A stretch of 24,919 nt of DNA from Candidatus Bathyarchaeota archaeon (GCA_003601725.1 PIYJ01000014.1:1-24919); one strand, 5' to 3'. Counted from the stretch's first letter, positions 7,156 through 15,483 are shown. Made by a program: numbers and translations. The notes: a model not told the origin generated them from the letters alone.

Positions 7156-7168
7156 GATTTTTTCTTGA

Positions 7169-7205
7169 TGCAAGTTAAGGGTTGTTTTCTATTTCTTAAC
7201 TTGTA
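7169..7205. repeat. Long hairpin (9 bp perfect stem)
   Basis: CAAGTTAAG (7171-7179) is followed after 15 nt by its exact reverse complement CTTAACTTG (7195-7203). One G-T and one T-A pair extend the stem outward. It lies between the right att copy and the broken gene at 7252-7668. Function unknown. Confidence 0.5.
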
Positions 7206-7251
7206 GACCAACAATATTCGCTATCATAAGAGAAACGAGAATGATACATTA

Positions 7252-7668
7252 GATATTCTCTGGAGAATCCCTTTGAGAGAAGTCTTTTCATCAAGAAGCT
7301 TGAAAAGCAATTTGAGCATTTCTTAAATGATTCTCTACGAGAGCTTAGAGAAATCGCAAGCATATGCTCAAGACGCAGATAAAATGAATCAGCATATGGA
7401 AATAATTAATGTTTTTTATGGGCATTATTTAGTTGGTTGAATTGGTTTTCTTGCTGAGAGGCTTAGGAAGCAAACTTCTGACCTTGCCGATCTGCTTACT
7501 AGCAGAATTAACGAGCTGAGAAACAGAGAGAGTCCCATTTCGTGTATTAGATGTTCCGAGAAGACTGGGAGAAACATTTTGGGAAGACCGCTGCGGCTCC
7601 ATGGAATAAATCTCAAGGTCTTATGTTTTTGCCATCCTGACCGCCCTTTTGCAGCTTTTAAGGTTTAA
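7252..7668 (+). pseudogene. Broken gene with coiled-coil and CxxC...CxC motif
   Basis: Three coding-like stretches on the plus strand appear to be parts of one gene. The first (about 7252-7379) reads NPFERSLFIKKLEKQFEHFL and continues into SLRELREIA before TAA. An overlapping frame from 7327 reads ESLEKSQAYAQDADKMNQ and on to EIINVFYGHYLVG, where it meets an in-frame TGA (7438-7440). The same frame continues directly with IGFLAERLRKQTSDLADLL, then SCIRCSEKTGRN and VLCFCHPDRPFAAFKV, to TAA at 7666. So one frameshift and one nonsense codon separate the parts. No start codon fits the last part alone. The cysteines suggest a zinc site. I recognise no family. It lies just outside the right att copy. 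Confidence 0.5.
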
Positions 7669-7731
7669 AAACTTAAATGCGTAGACTGTTAAATTACGCA
7701 TCATCCGCTAAAGGATGGAGATGACGCCTTC

Positions 7732-8733
7732 ATGGTTAGGGTTTTCCTTCTTGTTATAGATCAGATGGCTGGGCATTGGGCTGAAGGGGTTAACGTCGTT
7801 GATGATATTCCACCGGTCAACGTTTGGGATTACGCTCGGCTTGGGTTCATCTCAAACTTTAGGAAACTTATCGAGGAAGGCATATTCTGCTTTGCATGGA
7901 ATATGGGGGTTTGCGACACTCCTCACGGCATGAAGTATCTTGCGACTGGGCGATACTACTGGACAAGCAGGGGAGGATGGCCATATTACCCTAGAACTGA
8001 AGATGAACCTGGCCCCATGGGTCTGTTTGAGTTCTCTCAGCATTACGATCCGGATAGGGTACATCCAGCCTGCTTCACAACGGATCATTGGATAGCTCCG
8101 GGATACTTCTATACGGCGGGATATCCCATGGCTTTGTCAGCCTACCATCCGGATGATGAAGTCTGGCATAGATTTGCGAAGCCATACTTGAATAAACATG
8201 AAAACTGGAATCTTGTCTACGTATACTTTCCAGTTATGGATTCGGTCTCGCTCTGCCCCTCATATCAGAAGGCAAATCCGCACGTTAAATCTTCAAAGCA
8301 TAGCTACATGCTTCATTTAGATTCTCTCCTATCAGACATAGTGGATTTCTTAAAGCTAAAGGGGTTCTGGAACGATACATTTCTCATAATAGCCTCGGAT
8401 CATGGATACCATGCTGCCTGTACAGTAGCTCACAACATGAGTGTTAAAACTCCAAACTGGTGCTGTGATCATCCGGCACCATATGACTGCGAAGTCTGGG
8501 ATTTCGATCTTGATAGAAGTACTAAACGATATTCTGGTGGACCGCGTAGAACGCTATTCATGATTTCAGGTGGAGCATTAGATGAGGAATTTAAAGGTAA
8601 GATTCTGAAACACTGCGAGATAATCGATGTGGCAGCCACAATATCCGACATTCTAGATGTTCCATACAAATGTGAGGGAACCTCAATCTTTAAGAGAAAA
8701 AATGAGATGGAACTCCGGATAAACCATGTTTAA
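7732..8733 (+). CDS. Alkaline-phosphatase-superfamily hydrolase (sulfatase/phosphodiesterase type)
   Basis: 333 aa. Metal-dependent hydrolase of phosphate or sulfate esters. Visible superfamily elements are the first strand with the metal-binding aspartate (FLLVIDQM, D10), a candidate nucleophile T63 in CDTPHGMKYLATG, a VMDS segment (D170) and the metal-binding SDHGYH (D223, H224). The C-terminal DVAATISDILDVP segment is typical of this superfamily. No signal peptide, so probably cytoplasmic. It is rich in Cys and Trp (NWCCDHPAP near 242-250). The ATG start has a GGAG site about 15 nt upstream. The substrate cannot be told from sequence. A small hairpin with a T-run (8879-8903) lies downstream. 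Confidence 0.8.
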   Translation: MVRVFLLVIDQMAGHWAEGVNVVDDIPPVNVWDYARLGFISNFRKLIEEGIFCFAWNMGVCDTPHGMKYLATGRYYWTSRGGWPYYPRTEDEPGPMGLFEFSQHYDPDRVHPACFTTDHWIAPGYFYTAGYPMALSAYHPDDEVWHRFAKPYLNKHENWNLVYVYFPVMDSVSLCPSYQKANPHVKSSKHSYMLHLDSLLSDIVDFLKLKGFWNDTFLIIASDHGYHAACTVAHNMSVKTPNWCCDHPAPYDCEVWDFDLDRSTKRYSGGPRRTLFMISGGALDEEFKGKILKHCEIIDVAATISDILDVPYKCEGTSIFKRKNEMELRINHV

Positions 8734-9111
8734 ATACTCAAAATATTCGGTTACAGCGAAGTTTCCTTTGAGTGTTTCTTGACTCACAGCGACTTTTATG
8801 GGCTAGCTTATTCTGATATGCCATGGGAGTATAGTGAAGCCTCTACGGAGACGTAGCTGTTTATCTATCATCATCGGTAATCTTTGTTATTAAGCCAAAG
8901 ATTCCGCCTTTTTGAAAGCTCGCATCTTCTTGAAACTGAGATCAGTCGTAAGGCTTCCTATATGTGTAACATGGATCAATAATGGGCATCTATCAATCAG
9001 CGTCATCCCAAATCTTAATTAAATACTTTGGGCTATTTTTGATGTTGTTCTTTGGGCGTTAGTGAAAAGTATTATGGTTGGATGGTCAATAGGGAAACTT
9101 CGTGAGTAGAA
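8734..9111. other. Intergenic region without a convincing gene
   Basis: Contains one clear hairpin: AATCTTTG (8879-8886) and CAAAGATT (8896-8903) around a 9-nt loop, followed shortly by TTTTT, which could end transcription from the upstream hydrolase gene. The TTAATTAAATAC stretch near 9017-9028 may be the TATA region for the following acyltransferase. A coding-like run directly after the hydrolase stop (to about 8848) has no start codon. Confidence 0.45.
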
Positions 9112-9930
9112 ATGGTGCGGATTGGGTATCCTGAAGAGAACGAGTGGTTGTATGATTTTGATCCGAAAAGCCTCGAGTCGCAAAGAGATACGTTGAAGCA
9201 ACGTTACGATATCTTTTCTTTTTGGCAAAGGTTTCCCGATACTGATCCACGTTACAAGTATTTTATGGAGTGGGACAATGTTGCGGTGTTAGAGATCAAA
9301 TCTTTTCAAGATTGGTGGCGGAGCATAAGCAGGAAAACAAGAAATATGGTTCGAAAAGCAAAAAAGTTGGGCGTTCTTGTAAGAGAAGTGGTTCCTGACG
9401 AAGAATTCTGGAAAGGTATTGTTGAAATTTATAATGAAACTCCGATCAGGCAAGGGAGACCTTTCAGGCATTTTGGCAAGAACCTTGCGGATGTCAAGGC
9501 GAAGTTCGAACCATGGATTTCACAAAGCACTTTCATCGGAGCGTATTATGAGCAAGAATTGATTGGTTTTATACAGCTACTTCACAGCGACAAATACACG
9601 TTAATGTCGCAAATTTTGTCTCGAATGAAACATTTCGATAAGGCTCCTAATAATGCTATGATTGCTAAGGCTGTTGAAATATGTGCGAGTAAGGGCATAA
9701 AATATCTGATTTATGGAAAAATGGGTAGTGATTCGCTCGGTCGATTCAAAAGAAGCAACGGATTTGTTAAGAGGCTTGTTCCACGATATTATGTTCCCTT
9801 GACATTAAAGGGAAAAATTGTCCTGTTGTTGCATCTTCATCACGGCGTTAAAGGTCTTATTCCAAACGTGATCAAGGATAAGCTGAGGCCCCTGCGTAAA
9901 AAGATGCTCCGGGCTGGTATTCAGAGGTAG
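9112..9930 (+). CDS. FemAB/GNAT-like acyltransferase
   Basis: 272 aa. It resembles the FemAB-type GNAT domain that transfers aminoacyl or acyl groups to cell-surface or lipid-linked acceptors. Supporting features are the KTRNMVRKAKKLGV segment (about 75-88, like the N-x-RKA-K motif of the family), FIGAYYEQELIGFIQLLHSD as the central strand pair, APNNAMIAKAVEICASKGI, and LGRFKRSNGF near 215-223. The basic C-terminal tail holds a hydrophobic stretch (KIVLLLHLHHGVKGLI) that may contact the membrane. The start at ATG 9112 is set by a TGA two codons upstream. The next gene follows 11 nt downstream, so they are probably one operon acting on a glycan or envelope polymer. Confidence 0.75.
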   Translation: MVRIGYPEENEWLYDFDPKSLESQRDTLKQRYDIFSFWQRFPDTDPRYKYFMEWDNVAVLEIKSFQDWWRSISRKTRNMVRKAKKLGVLVREVVPDEEFWKGIVEIYNETPIRQGRPFRHFGKNLADVKAKFEPWISQSTFIGAYYEQELIGFIQLLHSDKYTLMSQILSRMKHFDKAPNNAMIAKAVEICASKGIKYLIYGKMGSDSLGRFKRSNGFVKRLVPRYYVPLTLKGKIVLLLHLHHGVKGLIPNVIKDKLRPLRKKMLRAGIQR

Positions 9931-9941
9931 AGGGAAAGGTT

Positions 9942-10490
9942 TTGACGGTTAAGTTTAACCCGTTTAAGGATCGATGGATAAGGCTTGACGTGGACAATCC
10001 TTCAACCAACAGGCTGCTAAACTATGCACATCTTGTTCTCAATCTTCCAATTCCCAGAAAGCTCCATCATCTAAGAGAAGCTATGAGAGTAATACCAGCT
10101 GATATCCCACAGATATGGTTCTTCCGTAAATGGACATGTCCGGACAGTTTTGAACGACCGTTCGGCGCGCATCTCACTTCTCCAGAAACTACGGAAGAAG
10201 AGATCAGAACTGTGAGAAAGAAACTTGGAGAATTCAAATATTTCACTCGCCATGGTTACTCAAAGAGGAAGTCGGGTAGGTTATGGACGGAAGATGAGAT
10301 CCTCAAGGTTGAAGAGGAGTATGGAATAATCGACTTGACTGATATTCCACACTTCACTGTTAGCAGAACTAAACTTTTTGATCGCAGAAGCCACGTTTGC
10401 GTCCTCATTCACCCGTGTCATGTCGAGACATACAGAGACGAGATTGAACATGTGATAAAGACTTATTTTTTGAATGAAGGCCTCAAATGA
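9942..10490 (+). CDS. Polysaccharide-deacetylase-like protein
   Basis: 182 aa from TTG 9942, with an AGAGGGA site about 6 nt upstream. It shows features of the NodB/polysaccharide-deacetylase fold: an early WIRLDVDNPS (D-x-D-like motif 1), PQIWFFRKWTCP (like the conserved phenylalanine-rich strand), FGAHLTSPE, a HGYSKRKSGR loop and the late LIHPCHVETY, like the C-terminal HP motif. It is shorter than typical deacetylases, and the metal-binding H-x-x-x-H is not clear, so activity is uncertain. Directly downstream of the FemAB-like gene, it probably modifies the same surface glycan. Assignment is tentative. Confidence 0.5.
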   Translation: MTVKFNPFKDRWIRLDVDNPSTNRLLNYAHLVLNLPIPRKLHHLREAMRVIPADIPQIWFFRKWTCPDSFERPFGAHLTSPETTEEEIRTVRKKLGEFKYFTRHGYSKRKSGRLWTEDEILKVEEEYGIIDLTDIPHFTVSRTKLFDRRSHVCVLIHPCHVETYRDEIEHVIKTYFLNEGLK

Positions 10491-10578
10491 AAGAAATAAT
10501 CATAAGATTCTTCTTTTAAAATCCAACCGATCATAAAAAAGGGTTTTATTTGATTAAAACATCTAAAAAAGGAGATTT

Positions 10579-11559
10579 CTAGCCATTCATCTGTGCGGCT
10601 TCTTCACATGCACGGCTTATTGCCAGAGCTATCTCCACCGCACCTCTGCCCGCCAAGCCATCAGTGATCGGTTTCTTTCCTGTTGAAACGCAATTTACGA
10701 AGTGCTGCAATTCATCAACAACGGGGTTGCTCTTTATTAAAGGCTCTTTCCGTTCACCTCTACCTTCAACGGCAACCTTAACGGTTAAGGCCTTAAAATC
10801 TATGTTAGCGGCACCTAAAGTTCCATTCACGTCTATCTTATGATCGCCCAATCTGGATGAGAAGCCTGACTCTAAGAGACCTAAAGCGCCATTCTTAAAC
10901 CTCAAAATAGCAATTATAGAGTCGTCATAATCGAATTCTGGATGAGAGAAATTGGAGCTGTAAGCTTTAACTGACTTGACGTCACCGATGAACCATCGCA
11001 TTAAATCTATATCGTGAATTGCCACTTCGAATAGGCTGTTCCCGCACAGCTCCTTTTTACACCGCCAGCTCTTGCTCCAAGCCCCAACCTTTACCCATGT
11101 AGTTCGGAAAACATGGCTGATGATCGGCTGACCTATCTCGCCGTTTTCCAAAGCTCGCTTTATAAATGCGCATCCATGATAGAAACGCATCACGTGACCG
11201 ACCATTAAGGTTAATCCCTGTTTCTCGGAAGCTCCGATCATAGCATCGCAGTCTTCAAGTTTAAGGGCCATAGGTTTTTCGCAGAAAACATGTTTACCTG
11301 CCTTAAGAGCTGCAATCGTAAAAGCGGAGTGGGTGTAATTTGGGGTTGCCACTATTACAGCGTCAATGTCAGGCTTATCAAGCAGATCTTCAACGCTATC
11401 GTAATAGTCACATTTAAGTTGATGTGCCAGAAACTTAGCTTTCTCCTTTACTGCATCATAGGTTCCCACGATCTTCGCGTTATGCACTTGTAGACATGAC
11501 CTCGCCAGGTGAGTTCCCATGCCGCCGCAACCGATGATTCCGATTCTTACATCTTTCAA
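10579..11559 (-). CDS. Gfo/Idh/MocA family NAD(P)-dependent oxidoreductase
   Basis: 326 aa. Sugar or cyclitol dehydrogenase fold. The N-terminal Rossmann nucleotide-binding motif GIIGCGGMG (7-15), the CEKPMAL catalytic lysine motif (K95) and the H-x-x-D pair in IHDIDLMRWF (H182, D185) are present. The C-terminal sheet domain contains LRFKNGALGLLESG. It starts at TTG 11559, preceded by TTGAGGGA. It is the most downstream member of a minus-strand cluster with a UroD-fold protein, a TIM-barrel isomerase and a second Gfo/Idh/MocA protein, which suggests oxidation of a sugar, inositol or related polyol. The substrate is unknown. A 711-bp non-coding leader precedes it. Confidence 0.9.
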   Translation of the reverse strand: MKDVRIGIIGCGGMGTHLARSCLQVHNAKIVGTYDAVKEKAKFLAHQLKCDYYDSVEDLLDKPDIDAVIVATPNYTHSAFTIAALKAGKHVFCEKPMALKLEDCDAMIGASEKQGLTLMVGHVMRFYHGCAFIKRALENGEIGQPIISHVFRTTWVKVGAWSKSWRCKKELCGNSLFEVAIHDIDLMRWFIGDVKSVKAYSSNFSHPEFDYDDSIIAILRFKNGALGLLESGFSSRLGDHKIDVNGTLGAANIDFKALTVKVAVEGRGERKEPLIKSNPVVDELQHFVNCVSTGKKPITDGLAGRGAVEIALAISRACEEAAQMNG

Positions 11560-12270
11560 ATTTATCCCTCAAGATCATATTCATTCAGATCAAGCATTCC
11601 ACATGTTTCTTTTAATCTTTTCGGGGGGAAATTTACATTTTACTATAAAAGAAGAAAATGATATTGTTAACAGGGACAAGATAACTATTGGATTTACCAA
11701 AAATGTATATTATACGTTTCAATCGAAGCGAAGCGGAATTGATCAAGAGCCGGGGTCCCAGCCGGATACGGATTCATATACGAATATCAGGCTTCAAATA
11801 TGCTGCTTTATAAAGAAAAAATTCACGGTAAAAAATGAAGGATGCTGAAGCAGCAATGGAAGCATCCTTGCAGACATACCATCCTCCTTTTCAATACGAC
11901 TGGGGAACTAAACATCGATATCTTAAGTTTATTATGGATTCCAGAATCCGTACTCGCGTCTATTGCTCGTAAGGTACTTACTCAGCTTAATCTCTTAAGC
12001 GCTTGATTAGGCTCCTCATCAGACACGTCGTTGGAAATATCTAATTGGAGAGCATATGTTGAATCGCATTTCTGGGTTTATAAAAAATGAACATGGTATC
12101 TTCAACTGGCAATTCTATAAAATATCAAGTTTACAGTTAGCGATAACCTTCTATCTGGCTTTTCATCTTCCATTGATAATTTTTTGTTCAGTTCTTGGCT
12201 GTCTCAAGATCAGAAAAATTTGTGACCAATCATCGAGGCGAAGAAATACTCATCAGTATTCACGCCGCCA
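11560..12270. other. Gene-poor region with several inverted repeats
   Basis: No gene I can support. A perfect 9-bp inverted repeat (AAGGATGCT 11838-11846, AGCATCCTT 11861-11869) overlaps a second, mutually exclusive hairpin (GCTG-AAG-CAGC, 11844-11854). GGATT/AATCC (11936-11949) and a TAATC...GATTA repeat around AAGCGCTT (near 11990-12017) are also present. On the minus strand the region is the leader of the Gfo/Idh/MocA gene, so leader regulation is possible. Open frames here look random. Confidence 0.5.
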
Positions 12271-13431
12271 TCATTTTGGCCTTGGATATTTCCCTATTTT
12301 TCTCGCGTGAGAAACCATCGTTATCAAGTTCTTCGGATTTGATTCCAGCATGCTTCCCGATGAAGAGATTATGTATCCGCCTCCTTCCGCTGCGCTATTG
12401 ATGCATCTCTCCACGTCTTTCTTCACATCGTTCGGGGAGCCTTCATTGAGAATTTGAAGATCAACGTTTCCTATAAGGCAGACCTTGTCTCCTATCCTCC
12501 TCTTTACTTCAGCTAAATCCATCCCTCCCAGAATATCTATGGATTGATAGGCATCGATGCCTGCTTCGACGAACATATCTAAGAGAGGCTCATTGTTTCC
12601 GTCAGAGTGAACCACAAAAAATGACCCCTTCTTTTTTATTACATCTTCTGCTCGTTTAAGATTGGGGTAGATGAATCGTCGGAAGTGCTGAGGCGAAATC
12701 CACGTACTCTTGGAGTAGCCAAAATCATTGCATGTTAAGATTCCGTCAGCTCCATGATCAATTGCCGCCTTTGCACGCTCGATTGTTATGTCGCTTACGA
12801 GATTGATCATCTTCTCGACCACATCTGGGTAACGATAAAACCACATGAGAAAGATCGGCCACTCCTCAAAAGTAATCTCTCCCCCAAGCCAAACGCTGCC
12901 TGCACCAACCAGAAGAAACTTCTCTTCCTTGTTTATCTTCCTTAAATACTTAAGACCCGGGAACTGGGCGTTCTTTGCATTTTCAATCCAAGTCTTCCCG
13001 TTATCTTTTATCTTTTCAAGAACGGCTTCCGGACCTTTTCTCAAGGCCGTTTCAACAGGGTTTCTCCTCCAAAGAGTCCCCCCTTTGAAGACGTATTTGA
13101 CCCCGTTGATTACCCACTCGTCCTCGCTGATCTTCTCTATAGATTCCGCCGGCTTGAAGTTCCACTCTCCATAACGAATCATATCTAAATCCAATTTTGA
13201 ATACAGTTCATACTGGTCTCTAATTCTCTGCTTGTTAATCCATTCTATCTTATCATCTGATAATCTTCCAGCTCTCTGAAGTTCAAGAAGATATCTTGTA
13301 TTTCCATAGATCGGTTCCCTTCCCAAGATAGCTCTAACAGTATCCACGGGATCTATTATCATCTCGAAGGTAGGTACCGTATCCGGCTCCTCCAACTCTA
13401 AAGCCCGGATAATCCTCTCTCTAGATTTCAA
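12271..13431 (-). CDS. Uroporphyrinogen-decarboxylase-fold protein (UroD/MtaA family), zinc motif degenerate
   Basis: 386 aa TIM-barrel protein of the UroD superfamily, which includes haem-pathway decarboxylases and corrinoid-dependent methyltransferases. Family features are the N-terminal SRERIIRALELEEPDTVP, ILTCNDFGYSKSTWISPQHF, FIYPNLKRAEDVIKKKG, IDILGGMDLAEVKRR, VCLIGNVD and the terminal HARKIGKYP. The methyltransferase branch binds zinc through H-x-C and a later Cys. Here the equivalent reads VHSDGN with Asp in place of Cys, and SSSGS replaces the last Cys. The decarboxylase RQAGR motif is also absent. Starts at TTG 13431 behind AGGAG (9-nt spacing). It lies in a sugar-type gene cluster. 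The reaction is unknown. Confidence 0.85.
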   Translation of the reverse strand: MKSRERIIRALELEEPDTVPTFEMIIDPVDTVRAILGREPIYGNTRYLLELQRAGRLSDDKIEWINKQRIRDQYELYSKLDLDMIRYGEWNFKPAESIEKISEDEWVINGVKYVFKGGTLWRRNPVETALRKGPEAVLEKIKDNGKTWIENAKNAQFPGLKYLRKINKEEKFLLVGAGSVWLGGEITFEEWPIFLMWFYRYPDVVEKMINLVSDITIERAKAAIDHGADGILTCNDFGYSKSTWISPQHFRRFIYPNLKRAEDVIKKKGSFFVVHSDGNNEPLLDMFVEAGIDAYQSIDILGGMDLAEVKRRIGDKVCLIGNVDLQILNEGSPNDVKKDVERCINSAAEGGGYIISSSGSMLESNPKNLITMVSHARKIGKYPRPK

Positions 13432-13467
13432 AACAACAATCTCCTAGATTTGAATCCTACGTGCATC

Positions 13468-13483
13468 TGAAATTATTAAAAAC
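13468..13483 (-). promoter_or_regulatory. TATA-like box upstream of the UroD-family gene
   Basis: On the minus strand this reads TTTTTAATAATTTC, about 40 nt upstream of the TTG start at 13431, with an AGGAG ribosome binding site (13441-13445) between. It suggests this gene can be transcribed independently of the isomerase gene upstream. Confidence 0.4.
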
Positions 13484-13565
13484 TTCCTCAAAAAAGGTTA
13501 TGCCGATTTTTTACTTTACCTCGCTTCGAAATAGTGCTCACTTGGAGATTTTTTCTAAAAAAGAG

Positions 13566-14417
13566 TTATTCTGCTAATAAGGAGCGAAGGAAAGATACTG
13601 CTTTTCTTATATCTTCCACTGGGTTCTCTCCGGTCTCTCGTTCGATGGCGAAGTACCCTTCAAAGCCTTGTTCTCGTAGTAGCCTCACATAGCGAGGCCA
13701 GTCAATCCACCCTTCTCCTAGAGGCACCTCTTTTGGTTGACCGTTCTCTTCTACTATGGCATCCTTTGCGTGGGTGTGAACGATATATTGACCAAGTATC
13801 TTCACTCCATCCACTGGCATAAATTCCCTTAGGGCCTTCTCTTTTTCGTATGGTTTCTTGAAAAACCTAGCTAATATCGCCGGCCAAAGGATCAAGTTTG
13901 CAGGATCATAATTAACCCTAAGCCCGGGGCTTCCCACAGTTTCTATCAATCTTCTCAAAACAGTCGGCGGTTCCGGTCCCGTCTCGACGGCTAAACATGC
14001 TCCCCTGCTTTCTGCGTAAGATGCGATCTCAGATACATTCTTCACAAGAGTCTCCCAACGGGGATTAGTTGTCTCACGAGGCATCACGCCTATATGGGCT
14101 TGCCAGATCGGAGTCTCCAAGTCCACTGCTAGATCTATGATCTTCTTAGCCCAAGCTACGTTTTCTTCTCCTTTATCTGCTTCACATAGATCTACCTGGC
14201 CGCCCCAAGCTGATACTGAGGATAACTCTAACCCCAATGAATGAATATGCTCAACTAGATCCCTTCTATCTTTTCGGGTCATATTGTCAGGTGCGAAGCG
14301 GCCTGACCCTACGCTTAAGGATATGCCTTTTACCCCCATCTTCGTTACTTCTTTCATTCCCTCATACGGGTCCATCCTCAAGCAAGCCAGCATCACCGAG
14401 ATCTTCAAATTTGACAA
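13566..14417 (-). CDS. Sugar phosphate isomerase/epimerase (xylose-isomerase-like TIM barrel)
   Basis: 283 aa, the usual length. The metal-binding set of the AP-endonuclease-2/xylose-isomerase-like barrel is in order: E145 in CLAVETGPEP, D171 in NYDPANLILW, H214 and H216 in YIVHTHAKDA, and E259 in FAIERETGENP. HIGVMPRE supplies the preceding strand. The N-terminus (KISVMLACLRMDPYEGMKEV) fits a first barrel strand, so the TTG start at 14417 behind GAGGAGGT is accepted. It probably isomerises, epimerises or dehydrates a keto-sugar or keto-inositol. It lies 67 nt downstream of a Gfo/Idh/MocA gene, a pairing common in inositol and rare-sugar catabolism. Confidence 0.9.
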   Translation of the reverse strand: MSNLKISVMLACLRMDPYEGMKEVTKMGVKGISLSVGSGRFAPDNMTRKDRRDLVEHIHSLGLELSSVSAWGGQVDLCEADKGEENVAWAKKIIDLAVDLETPIWQAHIGVMPRETTNPRWETLVKNVSEIASYAESRGACLAVETGPEPPTVLRRLIETVGSPGLRVNYDPANLILWPAILARFFKKPYEKEKALREFMPVDGVKILGQYIVHTHAKDAIVEENGQPKEVPLGEGWIDWPRYVRLLREQGFEGYFAIERETGENPVEDIRKAVSFLRSLLAE

Positions 14418-14484
14418 CCCGGAAATACCTCCTCAGTGAATTTTTATAAAAAATGTTGGATCTCTATTTTTTGGATGCAAAGAT

Positions 14485-15483
14485 TCACTGTCTTTCCAGA
14501 GGCAGATTTACTGGTCGCCCTGTCTCCATAGATTTTTTCACTGCAAGGGTAAGCTCTAGGGTTTTTGCTCCTTCCCTCATGGGGGTCCTAGTCTCCTTAT
14601 CCTCTAAGACCGCTTGGATAAGATCCTTAGCCTCAAGGAGATAGACGTTCCTCTCCTCTGTGATCATCTGTGTCTTCACGGGTGCTTTGGTGCTGGTGAA
14701 AGTTAGATTGTTATAGTTTGAAGACTCCATCGTATAGTTCTTTGTCGCCATCAACCATCGGATCCACCACTGATTTGGGACTCCCCACGTTGTAGCAACT
14801 ATCGCTCCGACGGCGCCGGACTTGAATTTAAATGTGGAGCTATAGACGTCCTCGACTGTGAGATCTGGAACGTCAACCCAGAATTTCTTGTTCATATATC
14901 CACAAACTACCTCAACTTCCCCGCAGAGATATCTGAAGGTGTCGTACAAATGTGTCGATTGCTCCACGATTTCCCCGCCGCTTTTGCTTTTGTCTCTCCA
15001 CCATGCACCGCCGAGGAAGTGACACCAGTACCATCCGACTGCGAGGCCTACGTCGCCAGCTTCCCCGCTTTGGATGAGATTCTTCGCCTTCTCTACGCCC
15101 GCTCCGAATCTTAAGCAATAGCCAACTTGGCTTTTCACATCATGTTTTTCAACAGCTCTCACCATCTCATCTGCGAGTCTCATGTTCAAAGCGATCGGTT
15201 TCTCGATGAAGATGTTTATGCCGTTTTCAGCTGCAATCATCACTTCGTCGCTGTGAGCAAATGGAGGCAGGCATATATAGACTATGTCAAGTTTTTCTTT
15301 ATCCAGCATTTCATGCCAATCTGTATAGGCTTTGCCGCCGTATCTCTTAGCGAAAGCTTTCGCTTTTTCCTCAACGATATCTGCAAAAGCCGTTAGTTCA
15401 ATTTCTCGGAGGGTATTTAGTCCCCTTGTATGGGCGTTCGCTATGCCGCCGCATCCGATTAAGCCGACTTTAAGTCTATCCAA
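14485..15483 (-). CDS. Gfo/Idh/MocA family NAD(P)-dependent oxidoreductase (second copy)
   Basis: About 332 aa. Rossmann motif GLIGCGGIANAH near the N-terminus, IEKPIAL catalytic lysine motif and H-x-x-D pair in EQSTHLYDTFRY. The C-terminal domain has GAVGAIVATTWGVPNQWWIRW. A frame from GTG 15492 (335 aa) is possible. TTG 15483 is preferred because AGGTG ends 6 nt upstream and the Rossmann strand then begins at residue 5. It is only distantly similar to the other family member at 10579-11559, so the two probably act on different intermediates. It is the first gene of the minus-strand sugar-type cluster and is followed by the isomerase. Confidence 0.9.
   Translation of the reverse strand: MDRLKVGLIGCGGIANAHTRGLNTLREIELTAFADIVEEKAKAFAKRYGGKAYTDWHEMLDKEKLDIVYICLPPFAHSDEVMIAAENGINIFIEKPIALNMRLADEMVRAVEKHDVKSQVGYCLRFGAGVEKAKNLIQSGEAGDVGLAVGWYWCHFLGGAWWRDKSKSGGEIVEQSTHLYDTFRYLCGEVEVVCGYMNKKFWVDVPDLTVEDVYSSTFKFKSGAVGAIVATTWGVPNQWWIRWLMATKNYTMESSNYNNLTFTSTKAPVKTQMITEERNVYLLEAKDLIQAVLEDKETRTPMREGAKTLELTLAVKKSMETGRPVNLPLERQ

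Noticed and set aside
7438..7440. In-frame TGA as a possible selenocysteine codon
   Set aside because: A separate frameshift upstream, the lack of a redox motif at the site and no SECIS-like structure point to a nonsense mutation in a broken gene.
7425..7616. 63-codon minus-strand frame
   Set aside because: Antisense to the broken gene with the cysteine motif, whose plus-strand reading is more protein-like.
8734..8848. Coding-like run directly after the hydrolase stop (SDFYGLAYSDMPWEYSE)
   Set aside because: No start codon and no known motif. A stop-codon readthrough extension is possible but unsupported.
11519..11848. 109-codon open frame on the plus strand
   Set aside because: It begins antisense to the dehydrogenase start and runs through A/T-rich DNA. 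No family resemblance or ribosome binding site.
12056..12401. Two overlapping plus-strand frames, one reading sensibly around RGEEILISIHAA
   Set aside because: They run into the 3' end of the UroD-family gene on the other strand. The sensible stretch is short and lacks a start, so chance is likelier.
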